Shown: piece after piece, positions 1-6,826 of the stretch
Layout: every line of letters begins with the position of its first letter
Position numbering within the stretch: position 1 is the stretch's first letter
Source of the DNA: DATCYX01 sp037444705
Lineage (GTDB): Bacteria > Chloroflexota > Anaerolineae > Anaerolineales > UBA4823
Length of the DNA: 9,736 nt
Assembly (NCBI GenBank): GCA_037444705.1
Contig: JBBILY010000118.1
Span: 1 to 9,736 of the forward strand
Direction: 5' to 3'
Notes under the pieces: model-generated
Told to the model about the DNA's origin: nothing
The model's database searches: none
What the model saw: the letters and a program-made list of their open reading frames with translations, nothing else
Translations under genes and position numbers: made by a program

Positions 1-826
1 CATTTTCTCGCACAAGGTGGGCAAAGCGCTCAATCCAGCCTGGTTTGAGACCAAAGATATCATCAGCGAACCAGATATGGTCTGGATGGTAGGTGTCTTT
101 GAGCCATTTTAGTTCGGCGACTACGTTTTCAGGAGAACGATAGTTGTATCGCTGTCCCCAAATTGGTTTGGCGCACCAGTTGCAATGATAGGGGCAGCCA
201 CGCGTGGTGACCATATTGATCGAGTAATAGCCGTGGCGTTCGTGCCAGATTTTGCGGTAGCGTGGAACGTCCACCAAGTCCCAGGCTGGAAAGGGGAGTG
301 CATCCAGGTTACGTATATCGGGCCGGCGGATAACCTCAAGGGTATTAGGTGAGACCAATCCAGGAATAACCTCCTGTGGCGCTGAGCGACCTTCAAGATG
401 ATCCAATAGTTCCTTCAACGTTTCTTCCCCCTCGCCCAACAGGACATAGTCTGATCCATTGGCGAGATACTTGTCGAAATGATCTGTGGCGTCTGCCCCG
501 GAGACAATGACAATACAACCGCGCTCTTTTGCCATTTTTATCATGGTAAAAGCAGCCTGACGCATGCGTAACAGGCACATCTTGGAGAGGTAATTGAAAT
601 TGTCCTCAAAAAGTACAGCATATTTGGGTTTGTGAGCATCCAGGGATTCTGCCCATTCTTCTTCCGAGCTGGCTAACATGGCATCGAATAAGGCTACTTG
701 ATAGCCATGAGCGCGCAGGTAACTGGCAGCATATAGTGTTCCAAGAGGAGGATAGGGTTGCATCGCCTCCCACAACTTGGGGTCGAAACGTAAATAATAA
801 GATTGGCCAAACAGGATGCTGGTCAT
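1..826 (-). CDS. B12-binding-domain radical SAM protein (3' part outside window)
   Basis: Partial: 275 codons are visible and the frame runs off the left edge without a stop. Residues 1 to about 150 look like a Rossmann-type cobalamin-binding domain: an early YPPLGTLYAASYLRAHGY segment and the GEGEE turn at residues 131-135. The linker NLDALPFPAWDL (173-184) is typical of the family. The radical SAM core starts around residue 200 with TTRGCPYHCNWC, whose Cys211, Cys215 and Cys218 form the CxxxCxxC site for the 4Fe-4S cluster that cleaves S-adenosylmethionine. The classical cobalamin-ligand motif DxHxxG is not seen; the aligned stretch reads FEDNFN (73-78). Family members catalyse radical methylations, ring rearrangements or similar chemistry; the substrate here is unknown. 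The start is set by an ATGA overlap with the upstream gene and a GGAG five bases before it. As last visible gene of a polysaccharide-type operon, it may modify a sugar or lipid carrier (inference). Confidence 0.88.
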   Translation of the reverse strand, partial: MTSILFGQSYYLRFDPKLWEAMQPYPPLGTLYAASYLRAHGYQVALFDAMLASSEEEWAESLDAHKPKYAVLFEDNFNYLSKMCLLRMRQAAFTMIKMAKERGCIVIVSGADATDHFDKYLANGSDYVLLGEGEETLKELLDHLEGRSAPQEVIPGLVSPNTLEVIRRPDIRNLDALPFPAWDLVDVPRYRKIWHERHGYYSINMVTTRGCPYHCNWCAKPIWGQRYNYRSPENVVAELKWLKDTYHPDHIWFADDIFGLKPGWIERFAHLVREN

Positions 827-1758
827 ACGGTCTCCATCATTAAACTTTGGTTTGCTAACAGAGAGTCCTCTAAACCTAAGCCAGCCAGCCTGGCTTTGTA
901 TAGTTCCTGGGTTCGTTTGCGATGGTGGTGGAAGTTGCCTTGACATATATCAGCAGTAAAAATGGTCTCTTCGCCAAAACCTGATTGCTGGGAGTGGCGG
1001 GCGATTTTTCGTTTCATTTCCCAATGCTCTAGATAATCACCTATGGAATTTCTTAGGATGTGTGATAGCCACATCTTTGGAGTTTTTAAGGTATCGCCAG
1101 GTGGCTCTATCACGAATGTAGGGCTGGATTGGGCATTTGGCAGAAAGTATTCCGTCCAGCGATTAGCCGCGCGCAAACGCCTGTACATATCAAAACCCGC
1201 GAGGGGAAGCATCTGACACAGTTCGCGCGCCGAATGCAGGTCGTGCCAGGGCCATTCGAGGGCTGTGTCGGAGATGATAATGTTAGGACAGATTGTGTCA
1301 CCCATGAGATGTGTCAAGCGCCCGAGAGCAAGGACAAGGGCGCGTACCGTCCACACACGCCCACGAGAGGCGATCAGCATGTAATCAACATCAGCGCTTT
1401 TATCGCAATTACGGACCGCCAGAGATCCGGTCAGCCCTACCATATGGACAAAGGGGATGGCGCTGATAATTCGACCATACTGAAGCGCCCGAGCAAAGAT
1501 AGGGCGGGAACGCGCTTCACGTTCTTTTCGTAATGAGACAACGTGAGAACGCTGCTTGAGAAAATAATAGCCGTCTAACTCCTCTACTCGGCCACGCAAG
1601 CGCTCCAGGGCTGGTGGTAAGTTGGTGAGTTGAGCCGGATAGGTTAGATAGCGATGCAATTCTTCGAGGCGTAGAGGGTAATCAAAGAGGTCAGAGTAAG
1701 CCAAGGTCTCGAGAATGGCGTGTTCCAGGGCTGGGTTTGAATGCATTGAGATTATCAT
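823..1758 (-). CDS. Nucleotidyltransferase-fold protein of unknown role
   Basis: About 311 residues. Residues 1 to about 75 look like a helical, possibly winged-helix segment (ALEHAILETLAYSDLFDYPL). The core motif GLTGSLAVRNCDKSADVDY gives Gly111-Ser112 followed by Asp123-x-Asp125, the pattern of the DNA polymerase beta / minimal nucleotidyltransferase superfamily. Asp164 in PNIIISD is a plausible third metal ligand. The later DLHSARELCQMLPLAGFDMYRRL and NRWTEYFLPN stretches match, from memory, an uncharacterised family common in Chloroflexota and Actinobacteria. It would transfer a nucleotide, or use NTP, on an unknown target. The frame stays open upstream to 1893, but I chose the ATG at 1758 because it overlaps the stop of the preceding GT2 gene as ATGA; the ATG at 1746 is an alternative. 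Its own stop overlaps the radical SAM start the same way. No membrane segment or signal peptide is seen. The fold is reasonably sure; the function is not known. Confidence 0.8.
   Translation of the reverse strand: MIISMHSNPALEHAILETLAYSDLFDYPLRLEELHRYLTYPAQLTNLPPALERLRGRVEELDGYYFLKQRSHVVSLRKEREARSRPIFARALQYGRIISAIPFVHMVGLTGSLAVRNCDKSADVDYMLIASRGRVWTVRALVLALGRLTHLMGDTICPNIIISDTALEWPWHDLHSARELCQMLPLAGFDMYRRLRAANRWTEYFLPNAQSSPTFVIEPPGDTLKTPKMWLSHILRNSIGDYLEHWEMKRKIARHSQQSGFGEETIFTADICQGNFHHHRKRTQELYKARLAGLGLEDSLLANQSLMMETV
832..835 (-). promoter_or_regulatory. Ribosome binding site of the radical SAM gene
   Basis: On the minus strand GGAG lies five bases before the ATG at 826, inside the last codons of the nucleotidyltransferase gene. 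With the ATGA stop/start overlap it supports translational coupling of the two genes and fixes the start. Confidence 0.6.
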
Positions 1759-3251
1759 CTTCTTGAAGATTTGAGCGTAAAATGAGCTGAAATGGCTTGA
1801 GCCAGGGTTAGTCCGGAGACGAAAAGCAATCCCAGGCTGAAAATGCCAGCATAGATTGCGATTAAATAATTGCCTAGTTGAAATGCCAGCCAAGTGGTGA
1901 TCAGGTTGAAAGCACCCAGCAGGATTTCGCCCATTACCAACCCATCCAGACGAAGGGAGTAATGCTGTCTATCCCAGACCCGTCTGACGTGGGTGATGCC
2001 ATACTTGGGTGTGCGTTCAAAAATTGCCTTACGGCGCGTGATAATTTGTAGCGCAGCGCGCAAAGTGTTGACCATCATCCCCGCGCCCAATACCGTCATA
2101 AACAGGATAACCGGCAGATAAAGAAGCCAACGCCTCCCCAGCGCCTGTTGTGCCACAATAAAGTAAATAGTAGGTGCCAAGGCAGTGAAGTTCAAGAGCA
2201 CAGCAATGCCAAAGAGATTTACCAGACCCGGGTAGTGGAGCGATAAAAGCAACACAAGAGGATAGAGAAGAGCCAGGGCAAAAAGCAATAAGTGTACGCC
2301 ATAACCGCTGAGATGCAGCAATGCTTCCAGCCGGCAAGGTAGAGAAGCCTTTGAACGCCAGACCAGAGGTGCAAAGCGGAGGGCGCATTCCAGGCTGCCA
2401 CGCGCCCAACGGTGTTGCTGGCGGCGATAGGCTGCGATGCTCACAGGTAGTTCGGCAGGGGCCTCGATTTCACCCGCGTAGCGGGCTGTCCAACCCCGTA
2501 GAAACGCCCGGTAAGAGAGATCCAAATCCTCGGTTAGGGTTTCGGCTTTCCATCCCCCAGCATCCAGGATGGCGGATTTGCGCCATACGCCTGCTGTGCC
2601 ATTGAAATTGAACCAGTAACCCAGATGGGCACGCGCCAGTTGCTCAACTGCAAAGTGGGCATCTATTGAGAGGGATTGCAGAAAGGTGAGCAGAGAATAA
2701 TAGCGGTTGAGATGCCCCCAACGGGCTTGAACAAAAGCCACATTATCTTTATCAAAGTAAGGCAAGATACGCTTTAGAAAATCCGGCTTTGGCAAGAAAT
2801 CCACATCGAAGATGGCAATGAACTCACCCTGCGCTCGGGCTAAAGCCTCACCCAAAGCGCCGGCCTTGAATCCTTGGCGGTTGGAACGATGGAGGTGGTT
2901 GACATTTAACCCTTGGGCGCGCAGACGTGCCACTGTCTCGGCCACTTGCTGCTGTGTGTCGTCGGTCGAATCGTCCAGAACCTGGATTTCGAGTAATTCA
3001 GGCGGATAGTCAAGCGCAGCCGCAGCCTCGATTGAACGGGTGGCGACGAAGCGTTCGTTGTAAATGGGAAGTTGCACCGTAACCGCCGGCAGGCGATCCA
3101 GGGGATTCTTGGGCGGGTTAGTGAGAATGCCACGCCGCTTCCAGGCCTGCCAGGCAAGATAAAGGAAGTTCAGTCCATAAACAAACAAGGCTGTGACCAC
3201 CAGAAAATAGATGATGGCGATAGGTGCAAAGAACGAATCAAGCCAGTTCAC
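1755..3251 (-). CDS. Membrane GT2 glycosyltransferase, cellulose/mannan synthase-like
   Basis: 498 residues. A transmembrane helix lies at about 10-33, then a cytosolic GT-A domain. The motif set is complete for processive GT2 enzymes: Asp93-Asp94 (VLDDSTDD) for the nucleotide, DVD at 149-151 for metal and UDP or GDP, TED at 240-242 with the catalytic-base Asp242, and QQHRW at 278-282, the Q(Q/R)xRW acceptor-binding motif. Several hydrophobic helices follow at about 311-365, 375-400 and 440-490 and could form the translocation channel. The QQHRWARGS form and overall length resemble plant CslA/CslC-type and bacterial glucomannan-synthase-like enzymes; no PilZ domain or BcsB partner is present. 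It probably polymerises or extends a beta-linked glycan from a nucleotide sugar at the inner face of the membrane. The sugar cannot be read from sequence. The start is GTG, supported by GGAG four bases upstream and by the complete first helix; it overlaps the upstream gene by 14 bases. Confidence 0.9.
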   Translation of the reverse strand: MNWLDSFFAPIAIIYFLVVTALFVYGLNFLYLAWQAWKRRGILTNPPKNPLDRLPAVTVQLPIYNERFVATRSIEAAAALDYPPELLEIQVLDDSTDDTQQQVAETVARLRAQGLNVNHLHRSNRQGFKAGALGEALARAQGEFIAIFDVDFLPKPDFLKRILPYFDKDNVAFVQARWGHLNRYYSLLTFLQSLSIDAHFAVEQLARAHLGYWFNFNGTAGVWRKSAILDAGGWKAETLTEDLDLSYRAFLRGWTARYAGEIEAPAELPVSIAAYRRQQHRWARGSLECALRFAPLVWRSKASLPCRLEALLHLSGYGVHLLLFALALLYPLVLLLSLHYPGLVNLFGIAVLLNFTALAPTIYFIVAQQALGRRWLLYLPVILFMTVLGAGMMVNTLRAALQIITRRKAIFERTPKYGITHVRRVWDRQHYSLRLDGLVMGEILLGAFNLITTWLAFQLGNYLIAIYAGIFSLGLLFVSGLTLAQAISAHFTLKSSRR

Positions 3252-4602
3252 GTTTCTCCAAGGCCATGTTCCAGAGACCCCAGGCCATCCACTGCCAGAT
3301 GCGTCCGGGTACTAACAACCATGTGTAATAGTCGAATAGTCCTACAATAGCGATAGCAAATAGTACCGCTATGGTCGTGACCAGAAGAGGATTGCTCTGG
3401 GTATGTTCTTTATGAGATAGAAAAACGAACCATGGCGTTGTGAGGAGCAGAAAATAAAACACGGCACCAAAAATCCCGGTTTCCATGGCAGCAACGAGCA
3501 GTGTAAAGTGAGGAGGCTGATAATCGCTGGGAAATTGTGGGTAGCGCTCCTTCAGCGCCAGGGGAGAAGCGCCAAGCCCTACACCGCTCAAGGCATGATC
3601 GGCAAAGATGCGGTTGGCTGCGGAATTGATTATTGCCCTTTCACCCAGGGCTTGATTTTCTACTGTGGGTTTCGTGAAAGATCCGCCTGCATTGAAGCGC
3701 ACTCCGAAGTAAGAACGGTTGATCCAGATAAAAGGTGTCAGTGCCATCAGGCTGATCGCCGCCAGTATCCAGATAGGCTTGAGGCGCCTCCAACCCTGTC
3801 CTGCAATGACCATCGTGAGCATTAATCCAGCCCCACCTAGCAGAGCCAACCATGCTGAGCGTGAGAATGTTGTCCCCAGAGCGAGCAAACCTAATACAAA
3901 AATCATCCCCGTTAAAGTTCGTATCTTTGAGCGCTGCGCGAGCCATTTAGGTGAGAGTAGATAGACCTCTCCCTCAGGTAAGAAGGTGCTCATTAATAAA
4001 ATCATCCCGAAAGCCAGGCATCCGCCCAGGATGTTGGGGTGATCGCTCAAACCATAAGCGCGCAGGAAGCGCACCTCGTTGGCTGCGACGATGCTTACCC
4101 CAGACCAGGCAGGCTCCAGGGCATATTCACCTAAGGCGCGCAAACCTAAATCTCTTTGCAATAGGGACTGTCCAATGGCAATGATAGATTGACTGAGCAC
4201 TTGCAGGCTGACAGGGAAAACGAACCAGGTGAATGAAGAAATTTCATTGAGGATGAAGAGATAAAAGAAGAACAGTAGCACCAGTCGTATAGCATGACAA
4301 GTGGAGAGCAAAGCATCACGGCTATTGAAGATAGAAATCCAACCCATAACCATCAGTCCAACCAGGGGCAGACTAATGTGGCTTTTCCCAAATTTCGCCT
4401 GACGGCCATGAAATATCAGGGATATGCCCCAAAACAACAGAGTAGCCAGCATGGTGATATCGGGGGCAAAAAGGAGAAAATCTGTGTAGTCGCCATATAC
4501 AGGTGGATTGGGGCGCGACACGAGGACGACGCGCCATCGGATTGGCGCCAGAATAATCGTCAGTGCAAAAGCCATTCGCGCCAGGAAGGTAAAGATCGCC
4601 AT
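3238..4602 (-). CDS. O-antigen ligase / Wzy polymerase-like membrane protein
   Basis: 454 residues, strongly hydrophobic, about 10-12 predicted membrane helices. Features typical of the O-antigen ligase (WaaL/Wzy_C) family are GLSDHPNILGG (184-194), TTFSRSAWLALLGG (244-257) with Arg248, and a large outer loop (about 295-365) ending in GVGLGASPLAL (340-350) and PPHFTLLVAAMETG (363-376) with His365 and Glu374. The usual His-Asn of that loop is His-Phe here. Such proteins join undecaprenyl-linked glycan repeat units to one another or move them to an acceptor outside the membrane; ligase and polymerase cannot be told apart by sequence. The ATG at 4602 has no clear Shine-Dalgarno. It is the first gene of the left operon, facing the divergent promoter region, and its end overlaps the GT2 gene by 14 bases. 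Polymerase of an exopolysaccharide is my preferred reading. Confidence 0.85.
   Translation of the reverse strand: MAIFTFLARMAFALTIILAPIRWRVVLVSRPNPPVYGDYTDFLLFAPDITMLATLLFWGISLIFHGRQAKFGKSHISLPLVGLMVMGWISIFNSRDALLSTCHAIRLVLLFFFYLFILNEISSFTWFVFPVSLQVLSQSIIAIGQSLLQRDLGLRALGEYALEPAWSGVSIVAANEVRFLRAYGLSDHPNILGGCLAFGMILLMSTFLPEGEVYLLSPKWLAQRSKIRTLTGMIFVLGLLALGTTFSRSAWLALLGGAGLMLTMVIAGQGWRRLKPIWILAAISLMALTPFIWINRSYFGVRFNAGGSFTKPTVENQALGERAIINSAANRIFADHALSGVGLGASPLALKERYPQFPSDYQPPHFTLLVAAMETGIFGAVFYFLLLTTPWFVFLSHKEHTQSNPLLVTTIAVLFAIAIVGLFDYYTWLLVPGRIWQWMAWGLWNMALEKRELA
3256..3259 (-). promoter_or_regulatory. Ribosome binding site for the GTG start of the GT2 gene
   Basis: On the minus strand GGAG lies four bases before GTG at 3251, within the last codons of the ligase-like gene. 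It supports a GTG start and coupled translation. Confidence 0.6.
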
Positions 4603-4641
4603 AATATATGGACAAATTAGATAGGTTTTTGCAATATAATA
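4603..4641 (-). promoter_or_regulatory. Candidate promoter of the left operon
   Basis: Read on the minus strand, the AT-rich block at 4633-4641 holds TATTAT and TATATT, each one base from the TATAAT consensus. Either would place transcription about 20-30 bases before the ATG at 4602. No good -35 element or ribosome site is seen, so this is tentative. The block also contains the plus-strand TATAAT, so the two promoters would share DNA and might compete. Confidence 0.35.
4635..4640 (+). promoter_or_regulatory. -10 element (TATAAT) of the GT4 gene pair
   Basis: A perfect TATAAT ends nine bases before the ATG at 4650, so transcription would begin at or within a few bases of the start codon. No Shine-Dalgarno lies between them. 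The best upstream match to TTGACA is TGGACA at 4609-4614, with a rather long 20-base spacer. This arrangement suggests a leaderless mRNA. Confidence 0.5.
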
Positions 4642-4649
4642 CGTTTGCT

Positions 4650-5693
4650 ATGTCCCTTCGGATTGCTATCAACGGGCGCTATTCTCTGCGGCGAGTGACA
4701 GGTGTGGAGCGCTACGCCTCAGAAATCTCGAAGCGGCTGGGTGAGGTGGCACGCCTTATCGTCCCAACCCGAGCCTTGGGGTTGATCAGTGGTCATATCT
4801 GGGAGCAGATGATTTTGCCATTCCGTATGCGGCGCGGAGAAATCTTATGGTCCCCTGCCAACGCTGGCCCCTGGGGGGTTTCTAGACAGGTGGTTACCCT
4901 GCATGATGCCAGCGTGTTCGATCACCCTGAATGGTTCCAGCCTGCCTTTGCAAGGTGGACGCGCCTTTCATGGCGCCTACTGGCGAAAAGAGTGAGGGTT
5001 ATTATCACGGTCTCAAATTTTTCGTGTCAGCGGTTGATGCGCTATCTTCGTTTGACTCGAAGCAAAATCAGGGTTATCCCAAACGGCGTTGGGAAACCGT
5101 TCGAACCACAATCCCCCACGGCAATCAATAGGGTCAAAACAAAATACGGTTTACTTCAACCTTATTTTCTCTTCGTCGGCACGTACGAACCGCGCAAAAA
5201 TCTGGCCACGTTATTCAAGGCTTGGGAGATCTTTCAAGCCAGACGTTCTGGTTTCAATCTGGTTCTGGTTGGTGCAGGAGGCAGGGTTTTTGCCCGGGAG
5301 AGGTGGCAGGTTTGGCCGGCGCGTTCTCTAGGTTATCTTCCCGATCAGGATTTGCCCGCCATTTATGCGGGCGGAATCGCGCTGGTGATGCCATCGTTAT
5401 ATGAAGGGTTTGAATTAACCACCCTTGAAGCCATGGCGTGTGGCACCCCGGTTATCGCTTCAAACACTACCTCTTTCCCGGAAGTGGTTGGCGAAGCCGC
5501 TCTATTGGTTAACCCCTTGTGTGCCGAGGAGATAGCCGAAGCCATGTGCCGTGTTGTTGATGACCCCTCATTGGTTGCGGCATTGCGAGAAAGCGCTCTG
5601 GAACGTGCGGCGCTGTTCACCTGGGACAGAGCGGCACACCAGACCCTGGCTGTGTTGGAGGAAGCCTTTAATGAGGCTAGCAATCGTCCATGA
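4650..5693 (+). CDS. GT4 family glycosyltransferase (first of pair)
   Basis: 347 residues with the GT-B fold of family GT4. The N-terminal IAINGRYSLRRVTGVERYA is the usual opening of mannosyltransferase-like GT4 enzymes, with the glycine loop around Thr-Gly-Val. VTLHDASVFDHPEW (82-95) and ITVSNFSCQRL lie in the acceptor half; IPNGV marks the start of the C-terminal half. FVGTYEPRKNL (175-185) and YEGFELTTLEAMACGTPV bind the nucleotide sugar, with Glu252 and Glu260 forming the EX7E motif. No membrane helix is obvious, so it is a cytosolic or peripheral enzyme adding a sugar, possibly mannose, to a lipid-linked intermediate; the specificity is inferred. An in-frame ATG at 4608 would add 14 residues, but the family start and the TATAAT position favour 4650. 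Its last 23 bases overlap the next GT4 gene. Confidence 0.9.
   Translation: MSLRIAINGRYSLRRVTGVERYASEISKRLGEVARLIVPTRALGLISGHIWEQMILPFRMRRGEILWSPANAGPWGVSRQVVTLHDASVFDHPEWFQPAFARWTRLSWRLLAKRVRVIITVSNFSCQRLMRYLRLTRSKIRVIPNGVGKPFEPQSPTAINRVKTKYGLLQPYFLFVGTYEPRKNLATLFKAWEIFQARRSGFNLVLVGAGGRVFARERWQVWPARSLGYLPDQDLPAIYAGGIALVMPSLYEGFELTTLEAMACGTPVIASNTTSFPEVVGEAALLVNPLCAEEIAEAMCRVVDDPSLVAALRESALERAALFTWDRAAHQTLAVLEEAFNEASNRP
5657..5661 (+). promoter_or_regulatory. Ribosome binding site of the second GT4 gene
   Basis: GGAGG, continuing as GGAGGAAG, lies nine bases before the ATG at 5671 and inside the coding end of the first GT4 gene. It identifies 5671 as the start rather than the open frame reaching back to 5551. 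Confidence 0.65.
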
Positions 5694-6792
5694 GTGGTTG
5701 AATGTATTCGGTGGAGCAGAGCGCCTGCTTGCCGAAATCCTTTGTCTGTTTCCTCAGGCTCAGGTTTTCGCCCTGATCCACAACTCCAGGAATCTGCTCG
5801 GAACACCCATGGAAGAACATGAGGTTAAAACCTCCTTTTTACAAAAGGTGCCGCGTGTTGAGAATCTCTACCGTTTGCTATTACCCTTCATGCCTGTGGC
5901 CATCGAGCGCTTAAATGTGGGTGGGTATCCCCTGGTTTTGTCCATCTCCCATGCAGTGGCGCATGGGGTCAAGACCTCGAAGGATCAGGTACACATTTCA
6001 TATATCTGTACACCCATGCGCTATGCCTGGCATTTACAGGATGATTACATCCACTTGCATCATTTGGAAAAGCCCCCTGTTAATAGCCTCGTGCGACTAA
6101 TGCTCAGTCTGCTGCGCCAATGGGATTGTGCTGTGGCGGCTAGGGCTGATCATTTACTGGCGATCTCGCAGTGGGCAGCCCATCGTATCCAGCAAGCATG
6201 GGGACGAAAGGCTCAGGTTATCTATCCTCCCGTTGAGGTGGAACGCTTTCATCCTGCGTCAAGGCGCGACGATTTTTACTTGCTGGTTTCACGGTTAGTG
6301 CCCTATAAGAGGGCAGATTTAATCGTCGAGGCTTTCAATCGCCTCGGACTGCCTCTGATCGTAGTGGGCGATGGGCCTGAGTTCCCCCGCTTGCAGAGGA
6401 TGAGCTATCCTCATGTTCAATTATTGGGTCGCCGATCCGATCCCGTTGTGGCTGATTTAATGGGGCACGCGAAAGCCTTTGTGCACATGGCTACCGAGGA
6501 TTTTGGCATTGCCATGGCCGAGGCCCAAGCGGCCGGCTGCCCGGTGATCGCCTATGCCAGGGGCGGTGCGGCGGAGATTGTGCGCGAGGGGGAGACCGGC
6601 TTGCTGGTTCCAGCCCAAAACGTAGAGGCTCTGATTGATACGGTGCTTGCCTTCGAACGCAGCCGAGAGGGCTGGCACACCCAGTCCATTCGGCATAATG
6701 CTTTGCGTTTTTCTCGAGAACGCTTCCGCGAGATATTTATGTCGTATTTGGAAGGAGTGACAGGGCTAGACTTTTTAGCACATAGTATCTAA
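5671..6792 (+). CDS. GT4 family glycosyltransferase, WbaZ-like (second of pair)
   Basis: 373 residues, GT-B fold. The opening MRLAIVHEWLNVFGGAERLL holds the Gly-Gly-Ala-Glu loop, and ISYICTPMRYAWHLQDDY (109-126) is the signature of the WbaZ-type mannosyltransferases of O-antigen and capsule loci. VSRLVPYKRADL (206-217) and VVGDGPE (231-237) form the nucleotide-binding half, and TEDFGIAMAEAQAAG carries Glu276 and Glu284 of the EX7E motif. It likely transfers a GDP- or UDP-activated hexose to a lipid-linked oligosaccharide on the cytoplasmic side; mannose is a family-based guess. The start overlaps the end of the preceding GT4 gene by 23 bases, so the pair is co-transcribed and probably translated together. 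The frame is open back to 5551, but the added residues are unlike the family and lie inside the previous gene. It ends 34 bases from the convergent GH4 gene. Confidence 0.9.
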   Translation: MRLAIVHEWLNVFGGAERLLAEILCLFPQAQVFALIHNSRNLLGTPMEEHEVKTSFLQKVPRVENLYRLLLPFMPVAIERLNVGGYPLVLSISHAVAHGVKTSKDQVHISYICTPMRYAWHLQDDYIHLHHLEKPPVNSLVRLMLSLLRQWDCAVAARADHLLAISQWAAHRIQQAWGRKAQVIYPPVEVERFHPASRRDDFYLLVSRLVPYKRADLIVEAFNRLGLPLIVVGDGPEFPRLQRMSYPHVQLLGRRSDPVVADLMGHAKAFVHMATEDFGIAMAEAQAAGCPVIAYARGGAAEIVREGETGLLVPAQNVEALIDTVLAFERSREGWHTQSIRHNALRFSRERFREIFMSYLEGVTGLDFLAHSI

Positions 6793-6826
6793 TGAGGTTC
6801 CGGGAGTATCTGGCTTTCCGACATGA
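6793..6826. other. Short convergent intergenic gap
   Basis: Only 34 bases separate the stops of the plus-strand GT4 gene and the minus-strand GH4 gene. The only inverted repeat I see is a weak five-pair stem with one G-U (CGGGA and TTCCG at about 6801-6820) and no following T-run. No convincing terminator is visible in either direction. Confidence 0.5.

Noticed and set aside
1129..1533. 134-residue plus-strand open frame inside the nucleotidyltransferase gene
   Set aside because: It is antisense to a well-supported gene, has no recognisable domain and no ribosome site; an overlap artefact.
1757..1770. Inverted repeat ATCTTC-TT-GAAGAT at the GT2 stop / nucleotidyltransferase start
   Set aside because: At most a five-pair AT-rich stem with a four-base loop; too weak to claim as a regulatory hairpin, though it does cover the start codon.
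1759..1893. In-frame upstream extension of the nucleotidyltransferase gene, starting at 1893
   Set aside because: It lies wholly within the GT2 coding region, its residues look unlike the family, and the ATGA overlap at 1755-1758 gives a more natural start.
4608..4649. Earlier in-frame ATG for the first GT4 gene
   Set aside because: No ribosome site precedes it, it would start upstream of the TATAAT, and the family N-terminus begins at the ATG at 4650.
5551..5670. In-frame upstream extension of the second GT4 gene
   Set aside because: The extra 40 residues are a shadow of the first GT4 gene. A Shine-Dalgarno and the typical family N-terminus mark 5671 as the start.
5363..5806. 147-residue minus-strand open frame across the GT4 junction
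   Set aside because: Antisense to two GT4 genes with clear catalytic motifs; composition is that of a reverse-strand shadow.
6801..6820. Possible terminator stem in the convergent gap
   Set aside because: Five pairs with one G-U, a ten-base loop and no T-run; not convincing.
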